A stretch of DNA of 64,000 nt, from assembly GCF_032197885.1 (NCBI RefSeq), contig NZ_CP134159.1:1116001-1180000 (forward strand), in the 5' to 3' direction. Numbering within the stretch: the stretch's first letter is position 1; every line of letters starts with the position of its first letter. Made by a program: the position numbers and the translations under genes. Origin of the DNA: Levilactobacillus namurensis (GTDB lineage Bacteria; Bacillota; Bacilli; Lactobacillales; Lactobacillaceae). The notes beneath the pieces were generated by a model, which saw nothing but the letters and a program-made list of their open reading frames with translations, was not told the origin of the DNA and made no database searches. Shown one piece after another: positions 17,363 to 26,360 of this stretch.

Positions 17363-17872
17363 ATGACGATGACCCAACAATATCAACACATTTTAGTCGG
17401 AGTGGACGGCTCGCGCCAAGCCAAGCGGGCGATTGAAAAGGCCATTGCGGTGGCTCAGCGAAATCAGGCTGAACTTATCATTGTGACGGTCTTGCGCGGG
17501 GGACAGTACGTTGGACTGGGAAGTAATGAAGTCGGGTTTGGATACGTTGATCAAAAGATCATGGATGAATCGCGGCAACGGTTTGAGGACTTGGTTCAGC
17601 GTTACCGGCAACAGGCCCAAGATGCTGGGGTCGAACAGGTCGTGACATCGGTTTATTATGGTAACGCGAAGACGGACCTGGCGAGGACCCTACCGCAAGA
17701 ATTTGGAGCGGACCTGGTGATGTTAGGTGCAACGGGAGCTAACGTGGTCGAACGAATGGTACTGGGTTCTACAGCGGGTTACGTGATCAGCAACGCAGTC
17801 TGTGATGTACTGCTAGTACGGACGGACTTGAAGAATCACACCAAGAAGTTGCGGTCATCCGTTATCCAGTAA
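17363..17872 (+). CDS. universal stress protein (UspA family)
   Basis: A 169-residue single Usp domain. The N-terminal ILVGVDGSRQA strand-loop and the nucleotide-binding pattern GATGANVVERMVLGSTAGYVI near the C-terminus (G-x2-G-x9-GS) indicate the ATP-binding subgroup. ATG at 17363 or 17369 is possible; GGAAAG favours 17363. The gene starts 33 bases after pepV with no terminator between, so the two may be co-transcribed. Confidence 0.88.
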   Translation: MTMTQQYQHILVGVDGSRQAKRAIEKAIAVAQRNQAELIIVTVLRGGQYVGLGSNEVGFGYVDQKIMDESRQRFEDLVQRYRQQAQDAGVEQVVTSVYYGNAKTDLARTLPQEFGADLVMLGATGANVVERMVLGSTAGYVISNAVCDVLLVRTDLKNHTKKLRSSVIQ

Positions 17873-17903
17873 CTGAAAACAGAAAAATTCTAAGATTAGA
17901 AGA

Positions 17904-17949
17904 GTGGGACCAAAGGTAGCTAGCTTCGCTTAACTGCCTTTGGTCCCAC
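17904..17949 (+). terminator. terminator-like hairpin after usp
   Basis: Stem GTGGGACCAAAGG-AG/CT-CCTTTGGTCCCAC of about 15 pairs followed by GTTTTAGA. First of three hairpins in a row. Confidence 0.7.
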
Positions 17950-17970
17950 GTTTTAGAATCGTCTAGTTAG

Positions 17971-17996
17971 AGGTCCGGGAATTTTATCCTGGACTT
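17971..17996. other. strong hairpin of unknown role
   Basis: AGGTCCGGGA pairs with TCCTGGACTT (ten pairs, two G:T) around a six-base loop. It lies between two terminators and is not followed by a T run on either strand. Confidence 0.5.
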
Positions 17997-18002
17997 AGAA
18001 AA

Positions 18003-18029
18003 AGACTCAGGGATTACTCTCCCTGGGCC
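18003..18029 (-). terminator. terminator of the PepSY-like gene
   Basis: On the minus strand CCCAGGGA/TCCCTGAG followed by TCTTTTTC, 19 bases past the stop. Confidence 0.7.
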
Positions 18030-18047
18030 TTATTTATGTCGAAATGA

Positions 18048-18374
18048 TTAGAGACGGTGGATGTCCAGTACACTGCCCGTCTTAGCATCGGCGATAAATT
18101 GGTATTGAACCAACTGATCGTCTTCGTAACGGTTAATTCCCCCGTAGTAGACCCGGGTCTTGACCGCGAACTTTTGGTAAGGGACCGTTTGATGCTCGAT
18201 CCAAGCCCCCTCAATGGGGGACTCTTGGCGGAACTGGCGCTTGACCCGGTCTAGAATCGTATCGGGATCTAAATGTGCCGCACCCTTGAATAATTGGGTG
18301 ATGAAGATGCCCATAATCCCCCCGAGAACACCGGTAAGACTTAATTGATAGAGTTGTCCATTTCTAGCAGCCAT
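18048..18374 (-). CDS. small membrane protein with PepSY-like domain
   Basis: A 108-residue protein with one N-terminal hydrophobic helix (LTGVLGGIMGIFITQLF, about 13-29) and a soluble C-terminal domain ending in QYQFIADAKTGSVLDIHRL, which resembles a PepSY/YPEB repeat, a fold often found in protease-regulating or membrane-associated proteins. The assignment to PepSY is from pattern only. ATG with AAGGAGG upstream. It has its own extended -10 promoter and terminator. Confidence 0.7.
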   Translation of the reverse strand: MAARNGQLYQLSLTGVLGGIMGIFITQLFKGAAHLDPDTILDRVKRQFRQESPIEGAWIEHQTVPYQKFAVKTRVYYGGINRYEDDQLVQYQFIADAKTGSVLDIHRL

Positions 18375-18432
18375 CAGACCGCCTCCTTAAACAATTGTTA
18401 TATTGGGCAATGTTACCACCACATCCACCTTA

Positions 18433-18438
18433 AGTATA
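18433..18438 (-). promoter_or_regulatory. extended -10 promoter of the PepSY-like gene
   Basis: TTGCTATACT on the minus strand. The -35 position is occupied by the palindrome at 18448-18461. Confidence 0.55.
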
Positions 18439-18447
18439 GCAACTTTT

Positions 18448-18461
18448 GGGCAGAACTGCCC
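18448..18461. promoter_or_regulatory. palindrome overlapping the -35 region
   Basis: GGGCAG-AA-CTGCCC, a perfect inverted repeat at the expected -35 site of the minus-strand promoter, suggestive of an operator. The rest of the gap 18462-18693 shows only an AGAATTT/AAATTCT inverted repeat and no gene. Confidence 0.4.
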
Positions 18462-18693
18462 GTAATGTGCCAGAATTTGCTTTAAAATTCTGAGCTACGA
18501 GGTTTCATGGGCCAGACCGAATCGACTTAAGTGCTATCTGTTCTGAAAAAGTTAGTTTGTTCTGGAACTTATTTATCCTCAAAGACGTTGAAAGTCGCCA
18601 AGACTAAAGGCTTTGAATGATGGGATAATCAACAAAGATAGTGAATGTTTAACGATGTTCAGATTAAAACTATGAAATGGATAAAGTTCATGA

Positions 18694-18699
18694 TATACT
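18694..18699 (+). promoter_or_regulatory. extended -10 promoter of the surface-protein gene
   Basis: TGATATACT, about 52 bases before the ATG at 18752; -35 poor. Confidence 0.45.
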
Positions 18700-18751
18700 G
18701 CTTTTATCGGATGATAAAGCGCTAACATTAAATACGGTGGTGACTCATAAA

Positions 18752-20545
18752 ATGGCAACCAAACAACTTAAAAAATTACTAATTGCAACGGCAGTCTTAA
18801 CCATGGCAGTCGGGTCTTCGGGGGCTCTATCCCCAGTAATCGCGCAAGCAGAAACGACACCCACAACGGTAACTAAAAAACAAAAGACGACGGCAGAAGA
18901 TACCACAACTTACGATATTGGTGAGGTTACGCTGCCTTTAAGTTACGCTTGGTCTAAGGGGCAGTGGTGAACGGCACTGAACCCCATGGTGGCGGGCTTA
19001 CCTGAAACACTGACCAAAGAACAATTAGCAGACGATGCGTACATGGACGGTCTTACGTATCCTAGCGGCATGTCCAAAGAGGTTATTCGTAATGCGTTTA
19101 ACCCGTTAATGGGAGATTTGACGCTAAAAAAGGGAGAAACGGTTGCTGAATTTACGGCAGCTATTAATGGCGAATCCGACATGGATATCGCGACAACGGT
19201 CGACCAAATGGCACAAGCGGCAGGGTTTGTCGCTTGGACCATTAAAAGCACACAATTATACCTCGAGGGTCGTTATACCCGAGCGGACTATGTGGCCGAT
19301 TACCCGCAAATCAAGGCTTACATTGATGCGGCTGGAGAGCGTGAAGGTGGCGAGTGGATGCCTAAGGCTTATGAAACGGCTTTGACTGATGACAAGACCT
19401 TTAACACGCTGATGTACTCGACGTCGCAAGACGGGACTAACCAAGTAGCGACACAGTATGGCCTGACCAACCGGGACTTGGACCTGACGAAGGTGGACGC
19501 GCAAGGAAGCGAGCAGAGCACGCGAGAACTGTTAGAATCGCCAGCGGATTGGTTGGTTTCGACGGATCCGAAGACGGGACTGAAGACGTTGAATCTGGTG
19601 ATCATGATGCCAGTTGCCTTCGCTTTTGATGATGGGGAAACGGCGACGACGCCGACCAATCCCATTGAACCGGCTAAACCAGTGACACCAGATCCAGAAC
19701 CAACGCCGGATCCTGATCCGGATAAACCAGTGACACCGGAGAAGCCTACGCTCCCAACCACACCGGTAACGCCAATTCTTCCCGAACAACCAGAGGTCAC
19801 CACGCCCAATCAAGATGATGAGGTCACAGCTGGGGAAGCTGGGGCGGCGGTAACGCCGGCTAAGAAGGGGACGGCTGTGTACGCGACGAAGAAGATTGGG
19901 CTGTACAGCAGTCGCAACTTCTCTACGAAGACGCGGCGGCAATGGTACGCTAAACAGTCGCGAATCAACCGGCCAATGTTTGTGGTCACGGATTACGCCA
20001 CTTCTAAGACGGGGGCGCTACGTTACCGCGTCAAAGACGTGAACCACCAAAGCACGACGTACGGGAAGAAAGGGTACATCACCGCTAACGCGACCTATAC
20101 CGCGCCCGTTTATTACCAAACCAAGCAAAAGACTTTGACGGTGATTAATCCAGCAGGGGTCAACGCCTACCAAAACAAGGACCTGACCAAGCGGACTAAG
20201 CATTACCGCCAAGGTCAAGTTCTGAAGGTCAAGAAGCTTGTACGGCATCATTTGACGACGCGGATGCAACTGACGAACGGCCAGTATGTCACAGCAAACA
20301 AGAAGTTAGTCATCAGCGGGCAACAAACGATGGTTAAACGCGTACAGACCAAGAAAGCCATAAATCGTTACACCACGGTCAATCTTAAACGAATCAACCA
20401 CCACTACCGGAAGGGCCAGAAACTAGCCGTTCGCGGATGGGATTACGCGGTCAGTCGTGACTTTAGTCGCAAGGACGTCTTACGTTATCACGTGGATGGC
20501 GGGTACATCACCGCTAACCGGACTCAGGTTAAGGTCATCAAATAA
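18752..20545 (+). pseudogene. secreted cell-wall protein with DUF5776-like repeats, interrupted by an in-frame TGA
   Basis: One reading frame of 598 codons broken by TGA at 18968-18970 (codon 73), right after a Trp codon. The first 72 residues hold a signal peptide (KKLLIATAVLTMAVGS, cleavage likely after IAQAE). Beyond the stop: an unrecognised domain of about 220 residues, a Pro/Thr/Asp-rich wall-spanning linker (about 300-360), then two or three lactobacillar repeats (KKIGLYSSRNF, RYRVKDVNH, GYITANATY, KHYRQGQVLKVKKLV) of the DUF5776/SLAP-like type that bind the wall. A TGG to TGA change (Trp-Trp) would account for it. No LPXTG anchor. Downstream part can only be made by readthrough or internal start at 18986, without a signal peptide. 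Confidence 0.75.
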
Positions 20546-20552
20546 GGAATTG

Positions 20553-20600
20553 ACACCGATAAAAGTTGCGCTAGGCAGCTTAATCGGTGTTTTCTTTTTG
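20553..20600 (+). terminator. terminator of the surface-protein gene
   Basis: ACACCGAT/ATCGGTGT outer stem with an inner AGTTGC/GCAGCT stem, followed by TTTCTTTTT. Confidence 0.8.
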
Positions 20601-20695
20601 GTGACGAGAAGGCTAGCCGGGCGGGGAATTGGCGGTGATTGAATCCAGAAAGTTCCGCAAAGTGGATTTTACTTTGAAAAAGTAAGAGCTTAAAG

Positions 20696-20724
20696 TTCGA
20701 CAACCAGCCTAAAAATGCTATAAT
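20696..20724 (+). promoter_or_regulatory. promoter of ytpP
   Basis: TTCGAC, 17-base spacer ending TGC, TATAAT, 46 bases before the ATG. The TG extension compensates for the weak -35. Confidence 0.65.
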
Positions 20725-20769
20725 TATGCGGTGTTGTAAATTTAGACTTAAATAAAGGAGCGTTTACTA

Positions 20770-21102
20770 ATGGAACAATTACCTAAGATGTCATCCGCTG
20801 ACTTAAAAGACGTGGTGAAGAGTGGCAAAACCATGCTGTTCTTCTCGGCGACCTGGTGCCCAGATTGCGCATTTATCAAGCCTGCGATGCCTGCCATTGA
20901 AGCGGAATACCCCGACTTTAAGTTTATTGCGGTTGATCGGGATGAGAATATCGATTTGGCTGCAGATCTCAATGTCTTTGGGATTCCTAGCTTTATCGCC
21001 TACGCTGATGGTCAAGAAATCGGCCGCTTAGTGAACAAGGATCGCAAGACCAAGGCAGAAGTTGAGACCTTTATCAATTCGTTATCAACACCTGCCGACT
21101 AA
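20770..21102 (+). CDS. ytpP: thioredoxin-family protein YtpP
   Basis: A 110-residue thioredoxin fold with active site WCPDC (Cys30, Cys33) and the cis-proline loop GIPSF. The CPDC dipeptide, rather than CGPC, is typical of YtpP-type thioredoxin-like proteins, which act as thiol-disulfide oxidoreductases or in bacillithiol/CoA-linked redox control. ATG with AAAGGAG. First gene of the ytpP-ytpR unit; ytpQ of Bacillus is missing here. Confidence 0.88.
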   Translation: MEQLPKMSSADLKDVVKSGKTMLFFSATWCPDCAFIKPAMPAIEAEYPDFKFIAVDRDENIDLAADLNVFGIPSFIAYADGQEIGRLVNKDRKTKAEVETFINSLSTPAD

Positions 21103-21124
21103 AATAGTTTGAAAGGATTCCGAC

Positions 21125-21766
21125 ATGTTGATTGCTAGTTATAATCCCCAGGAGTTAGGGGATACATTGATTGTTGTCATTGCGCAAGACACGCCACAAC
21201 AGGCCCACACGGTTCGTGAGGGCGTTGCTCGGATTTATGATCCAGAGACCGAAAAGAGTCTCGGGTACAATTTCTTCGACGTTTCTCAGATTTTGCCGAA
21301 TTTAACGGGACAAGGGCAAGTCTTCTTGTCCGCTGAAGACGTCGCGGCGTTGAACCAAAAGTTAGAGGATGCGGGGTTTGCTGGCGAGTTAGAGGCTGAA
21401 AAGGCTTCTCGGTTCGTCGTTGGGTACGTCAAAACGGCAACGCCTCATCCGGATTCAGACCACTTATTGGTCACGGAAACCGAAGTGGAAGACGGGCACA
21501 CGTTGCAAATCGTGAGTGGTTCACCTAACATGCAAGCGGACATTAAGGTCGTGGTGGCGGAAGTCGGGGCAATGATGCCCAACGGTGTCATCATCTGGCC
21601 GGGCGAGTTACGGGGCGTCCCTAGCAATGGGATGATCTGTTCTGGTCGCGAACTAGGGCTGGCTAATGCACCGCAACGGCCTGGGGCACTGATTCTGCCT
21701 GATGATTATCAAGTCGGGGATGCCTTTGATTTTGACCGCGGACAAACGATTTTTGCGGCCGAATAA
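21125..21766 (+). CDS. ytpR: YtpR family tRNA-binding-domain protein
   Basis: A 213-residue protein. The N-terminal half (about 1-95) is the DUF4479-like domain; the C-terminal half is an OB-fold tRNA-binding domain (VGYVKTATPHPDSDHLLVTETEV, LQIVSGSPNM, GVIIWPGELRGVPSNGMICS) like that at the start of PheT and in MetRS. Its cellular role is not established. It follows ytpP by 22 bases and ends at a strong terminator. Confidence 0.9.
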   Translation: MLIASYNPQELGDTLIVVIAQDTPQQAHTVREGVARIYDPETEKSLGYNFFDVSQILPNLTGQGQVFLSAEDVAALNQKLEDAGFAGELEAEKASRFVVGYVKTATPHPDSDHLLVTETEVEDGHTLQIVSGSPNMQADIKVVVAEVGAMMPNGVIIWPGELRGVPSNGMICSGRELGLANAPQRPGALILPDDYQVGDAFDFDRGQTIFAAE

Positions 21767-21802
21767 CGCGAACTTAAAAAACAGTCTAAGAATTAGGTAG
21801 GA

Positions 21803-21838
21803 AAGCGGGTCAGCCCTTGTCGGCGACCCGCTTTTTTG
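21803..21838 (+). terminator. terminator of ytpP-ytpR
   Basis: AAGCGGGTC/GACCCGCTT stem followed by TTTTTG. Confidence 0.85.
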
Positions 21839-21972
21839 TGTACAATAAGTAGGATTAGCAACTTTGTTTGCCGATAAAACCAGGGAATGCGTCACATCGT
21901 CGTTGACGATCACGACTGCTCCTCTTTTAAATCAAAAAACGATGGAAGATTTTCCGTCAAGGAGGAAGCAAC

Positions 21973-24837
21973 ATGGAGCACTATGATGGGCCTGCGTTTT
22001 ACCGTAAGTTTCCGGTAAAGCCGACACCAGTTAAACGAGAAGCCCCGATTACTGAGCGGGCTGAATCACAAGTTAAAGAACGCCAGCGGTGCAATGCCCG
22101 TGGAGAACGGACGACACAGAAGCCAGCCACGACACCGCATCCCGACACTGCCGAGGCAACGCCGTCGGCAGAAAAACCTAATTACCGACCTTTTCAGGTG
22201 ACAGAGGTGCCCAAGCAGCTCCACTGGACTCACCGGGAGAGTAACAGTCAACAACAGTATTATCAACGCTTAATCGCACAATTAAAGAAAACGGATGATA
22301 GTTTCTTGCGACTAGCGACACCTAGTGTGGTTACGTCGGATGAAGACCAGACGGCTAGTGACGAAACTGTCACGACACAGGCAACATCGACGCCGACTAG
22401 TGAAACGACTCATCAGGGGTCGGTCACGGCCTCGGATGATCCCACACCGGTGCCGGCCGTCGATGAACCGGCGCCCGTTACAGCATCCACACCAGCGGAT
22501 CGGGCCAGTTCGGATCCCCAAGATGATGCTGAGGCACCGATGACCGTCGTAGATGAACAGGAAACGGTCTCATCAGTCACCACGAATCCCGAAGCGCCCG
22601 CGGGGGTAGCCTTACCCGCTGACCCCGAGCCAGCGGCCACTGATTCTGAACCCACATCTCCAGAGCCTACGGTAACCACGCCGACTGAAGCACCGCACGA
22701 GCCGGCCGGGGAAGACCCGGAAGCACAGACAACGTTAGTCGAACCCAAGCCCACGGAGATTTTCTATCCAGAAGTTCCGGTGGAACAGTTGTCTGAGAAA
22801 GTAGCCGATTCACCGGTAGATGAACCGACAGCTAAATTGGAAGCTGAGCCGGAAGCAGTGGCTTCAACGCCGGATTCGAACTTAACTTCCCGGCCGGTTA
22901 CACCGTCAACGATGGATTATCTCCCGGTTGGGACGGTACCACAAGAGAATAGGGGAGGGGACTCCGTTACCCCGGATGGCGAACCGACTGATCAGGCAGA
23001 CCAAGATGTTCAGCGATTATTAGCACGTGCTGAAGAGCCTGAGCATTCGACAGAGCCAACCACTCAGGCAATGGCCGCTCCTCAAGCAGACCCGCAATCG
23101 GCGGATGTACAAGCTGAAACGTCAGCGACGACAGACCAGCAGCCGACTGAGACTGCTGAGGGTGATCAAGCGACACCGACTGAACCAGCCACGACATCGA
23201 ATGAGTCTCATCAGACCCGCCAGACGCCGGTTGACACCAAACCTAAGGCGAAACCAACTCGGGGGTTGGGCCACTCCTTGGGAGATATTATGCAAGAAGA
23301 GGGCAACGACCAACGCGACTTAGCCTTATTTGCGGGTGGTCCCCATTCTGCAGCGACACCAGCGCCGACGCCGGCTGACCTGACGGCCCGGGGCTATCAC
23401 TTCCCAGACATTGGGCTCTTACCCAAACCAGTGGTTCCGGATGAGCAAGCCATGGATGAGTGGATCGAGCATCAAGCGACGGTCTTAGATGCCACCCTGA
23501 GTGCCTTTCACGTGGATGCGCACGTTACAGACTGGACGATTGGGCCGACTGTCACGCAGTTCCAAGTCAAGTTAGCCTTAGGGGTCAAAGTCAGCAAGAT
23601 TACCAACTTAAACGATGATTTGAAGCTGGCATTGGCCGCTAAAGACATCCGAATTGAAGCCCCGATTCCAGGGAAGACTACGGTCGGGATTGAAATTCCG
23701 AACAAGAAGTCACGGCCAGTCATGTTATCAGAAATCTTGAATTCACCGGCATTCCAGCACAGTGAATCTCCCCTGACGGTTGCTTTAGGGGTCGATCTCT
23801 TTGGTCAACCGCAAGTTACTGACTTACGGAAGATGCCCCACGGGTTGATTGCCGGTGCGACGGGATCCGGGAAGAGTGTCTTCATCAATTCCCTGTTGCT
23901 GTCGATTCTGTATAAGGCCAATCCGCAACAGGTCAAGCTACTGCTGATTGATCCTAAAGCCGTTGAAATGGCGCCATACGATGGGTTGCCTCACTTGTTG
24001 GCCCCAGTCATTTCCGATCCTAAGGCCGCCGCGGCAGCGCTGAAGTGGGTCGTCACGGAAATGGATCAACGGTACGAAAAGCTGGCTGCGGCCGGTGTGC
24101 GGAACATCGAGCAGTTTAACGATCGTGCGGATGCCAACGATGAACCGGGCCTGAAGATGCCGTACATCGTGATCATTATCGACGAATTAGCCGACCTGAT
24201 GATGATGGCGGCGAGTGAAGTTCAGGACTACATTGTCCGCATCACGCAGAAAGCCCGGGCGGCCGGCATTCACCTGTTGGTCGCAACCCAACGGCCAAGT
24301 GTGGACATCGTGACCGGGACCATCAAGAACAACATTCCTACCCGAATCGCGTTTATGGTTTCGAGTCAGATCGATTCACGAACGATTCTGGATACTACGG
24401 GTGCCGAAAGCCTGCTGGGACGTGGTGATATGCTCTACCTGGGGAATGGTGCGAGTCAACCGATGCGGTTACAAGGCGCCTTTGTGGAAGCCGAAGTGGA
24501 CCGGGTCACGGACTTCGTGCGGACACAGGGGAAGCCTCAGTATGCGTTTGAACCAAATGGTTTGTTGAAGCAAGAAACCGATGCGGAGAACCAGGACGAA
24601 CTCCTGCCTAAAGTGTTAGAATACATTGCACAGGAGAAAACGGTTTCGACTTCGAAACTGCAACGGGTCTTCTCCATCGGGTATAACCGGGCTGCCAATC
24701 TGATTGACGACCTGGAGCAGCACAACTATGTCTCCCCACAGCACGGGTCCAAACCCCGGGAGGTCTACCTAACGCCTGATGACTTGGGCAAGGATCTACC
24801 GGAACCCCATGACCAGGATGCACCCTATTCATCATAA
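21973..24837 (+). CDS. sftA: DNA translocase SftA (soluble FtsK/SpoIIIE type)
   Basis: A 954-residue FtsK/SpoIIIE-family motor without N-terminal membrane segments, as in B. subtilis SftA, which clears DNA from the closing septum. Order: a short charged N-terminus, a very long Pro/Thr/Glu/Ala-rich linker (about 50-430), then the motor with Walker A GATGSGKS (628-635) and Walker B VIIIDELADL (about 732-741), ATQRP, and a C-terminal winged-helix gamma domain (about 878-945, TSKLQRVFSIGYNRAANLID) that reads KOPS/SRS-type sequences. ATG with CAAGGAGG. Its place between ytpR and murC is the same as in Bacillus. Confidence 0.92.
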   Translation: MEHYDGPAFYRKFPVKPTPVKREAPITERAESQVKERQRCNARGERTTQKPATTPHPDTAEATPSAEKPNYRPFQVTEVPKQLHWTHRESNSQQQYYQRLIAQLKKTDDSFLRLATPSVVTSDEDQTASDETVTTQATSTPTSETTHQGSVTASDDPTPVPAVDEPAPVTASTPADRASSDPQDDAEAPMTVVDEQETVSSVTTNPEAPAGVALPADPEPAATDSEPTSPEPTVTTPTEAPHEPAGEDPEAQTTLVEPKPTEIFYPEVPVEQLSEKVADSPVDEPTAKLEAEPEAVASTPDSNLTSRPVTPSTMDYLPVGTVPQENRGGDSVTPDGEPTDQADQDVQRLLARAEEPEHSTEPTTQAMAAPQADPQSADVQAETSATTDQQPTETAEGDQATPTEPATTSNESHQTRQTPVDTKPKAKPTRGLGHSLGDIMQEEGNDQRDLALFAGGPHSAATPAPTPADLTARGYHFPDIGLLPKPVVPDEQAMDEWIEHQATVLDATLSAFHVDAHVTDWTIGPTVTQFQVKLALGVKVSKITNLNDDLKLALAAKDIRIEAPIPGKTTVGIEIPNKKSRPVMLSEILNSPAFQHSESPLTVALGVDLFGQPQVTDLRKMPHGLIAGATGSGKSVFINSLLLSILYKANPQQVKLLLIDPKAVEMAPYDGLPHLLAPVISDPKAAAAALKWVVTEMDQRYEKLAAAGVRNIEQFNDRADANDEPGLKMPYIVIIIDELADLMMMAASEVQDYIVRITQKARAAGIHLLVATQRPSVDIVTGTIKNNIPTRIAFMVSSQIDSRTILDTTGAESLLGRGDMLYLGNGASQPMRLQGAFVEAEVDRVTDFVRTQGKPQYAFEPNGLLKQETDAENQDELLPKVLEYIAQEKTVSTSKLQRVFSIGYNRAANLIDDLEQHNYVSPQHGSKPREVYLTPDDLGKDLPEPHDQDAPYSS

Positions 24838-24977
24838 AATGAATAGGTCTCACTTGGATTAAGCCCCCGGTTCTTTTATGGGGGTGGGGGATATGCTAAA
24901 CTGGTAATAGAGCAGCTCAAACGGGTCTTGGGAATTACTAAAATCGGACTGAGTTGAGTAGAAAAGAGGATCATTTA

Positions 24978-26309
24978 ATGGATAACGCAACGGTGTACCA
25001 TTTTGTCGGAATTAAAGGATCAGGGATGAGTGCCCTCGCCTTGATTTTACATGATAAGGGTTTTCAAGTTCAGGGCTCAGATATCACGCAGTATACGTTT
25101 ACCCAACGGGGATTGGAAAAGGCCGATATTAAGGTCATGCCCTTTGACGAAGCCAATATTCACCAGGGGTTAACGGTGATTGCCGGGAATTCGTTTACCG
25201 ATGACCATCCTGAAATCAAAAAGGCGCGGGAGATGGGACTGCCCGTTTACCGTTACCATGAATTCTTGGGCCACCTGATTGAAGGTTACACCAGTATTGG
25301 GGTCGCCGGCGCTCACGGAAAGACCAGTACGACGGGCCTGTTATCGCACGTCTTGAGTGGCGTGGCGCCAACTTCCTACTTAATTGGTGATGGGACTGGT
25401 AAGGGGACGCCTAATGCTCGGTTCTTCGTGTACGAGGCGGATGAATACCGGCGCCACTTCTTGGCAACTAGCCCTGACTATGCCATCATGACCAACATCG
25501 ACTTCGACCACCCGGACTATTACACGGGAATCGATGATGTATACAGCGCCTTTGAGACCTGGGCTAACCAGGTTAAGAAGGGCATCTTTGCTTGGGGGGA
25601 TGACCCTGAGTTGCGGAAGTTGAAAACGGATGTGCCCGTCTACTACTACGGGACCAATGACCGGGATGACTTCCAAGCTAAGAATATCAAGCGGTCGACT
25701 ACGGGCTCGAACTTTGACGTTTACCATGATGGCAAGTGCCTGGGCAATTTTGAGATCCACCTGTTTGGGGAACACAACGTTCTGAACAGCCTGGCCGTCA
25801 TTGCGGTGGCTTACTTTGAAAAGGTCAATATGGACGAAATTAAGCGTGAATTGGCTGACTTCAAAGGGGTCAAGCGCCGGTTTACGGAGCGTAAAGTCGC
25901 CGATATGACGATCATTGATGACTACGCACACCATCCATCCGAAATCAAGGCGACGTTGGACGCCGCTCGGCAAAAGTATCCAGACAAGGAGATCATTGCG
26001 GTCTTCCAGCCCCATACCTTTAGCCGGACGATTGCGCTGATGGACGACTTTGCCAAGAGTCTCAACTTGGCGGATAAAGTCTACCTGACCAACATCTTCA
26101 GTTCTGCCCGGGAGACGCAAGGTGCGGTCTCCAGTAAGGACTTAGCTGCGAAGATCAGTAAGGGTGGCGAAATCCTGACGGTCGACAACATGTCACCGTT
26201 ACTGGACTACCACGATGCCGTTGTGGTCTTCATGGGTGCCGGTGACGTTCAGAAGTATGAACGGGCCTACGAAGATTTACTGAGTCACTTGTCCTTAAAG
26301 AATAACTAA
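24978..26309 (+). CDS. murC: UDP-N-acetylmuramate--L-alanine ligase
   Basis: A 443-residue Mur ligase that adds the first L-Ala of the peptidoglycan stem. The N-terminal UDP-binding [11 protein letters not shown] (about 11-21), the ATP loop GAHGKT (111-116), the [10 protein letters not shown] region and the C-terminal [12 protein letters not shown] motif (typical of MurC) are all there. I take ATG 24978 after AGAGGA rather than the in-frame TTG at 24954. A weak extended -10 (TGCTAAACT) lies about 80 bases upstream, so murC may have its own promoter. Confidence 0.96.
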   Translation: MDNATVYHFVGIKGSGMSALALILHDKGFQVQGSDITQYTFTQRGLEKADIKVMPFDEANIHQGLTVIAGNSFTDDHPEIKKAREMGLPVYRYHEFLGHLIEGYTSIGVAGAHGKTSTTGLLSHVLSGVAPTSYLIGDGTGKGTPNARFFVYEADEYRRHFLATSPDYAIMTNIDFDHPDYYTGIDDVYSAFETWANQVKKGIFAWGDDPELRKLKTDVPVYYYGTNDRDDFQAKNIKRSTTGSNFDVYHDGKCLGNFEIHLFGEHNVLNSLAVIAVAYFEKVNMDEIKRELADFKGVKRRFTERKVADMTIIDDYAHHPSEIKATLDAARQKYPDKEIIAVFQPHTFSRTIALMDDFAKSLNLADKVYLTNIFSSARETQGAVSSKDLAAKISKGGEILTVDNMSPLLDYHDAVVVFMGAGDVQKYERAYEDLLSHLSLKNN

Positions 26310-26319
26310 ACATTGAATT

Positions 26320-26360
26320 AAATGGCTGTCACTCCGATTAGGGAATGACAGCCATTTTTT
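26320..26360. terminator. bidirectional terminator after murC
   Basis: Twelve-pair stem AAATGGCTGTCA/TGACAGCCATTT followed by TTT; it also serves the convergent DUF2785 gene. Confidence 0.85.

Noticed and set aside
24868..24898. CCCCC/GGGGG hairpin after sftA as a terminator
   Set aside because: No T run follows; murC may simply be reached by readthrough or start at its own promoter.
25380..26120. Antisense open frame of 246 codons inside murC
   Set aside because: No start signals and composition typical of the reverse of a coding strand.
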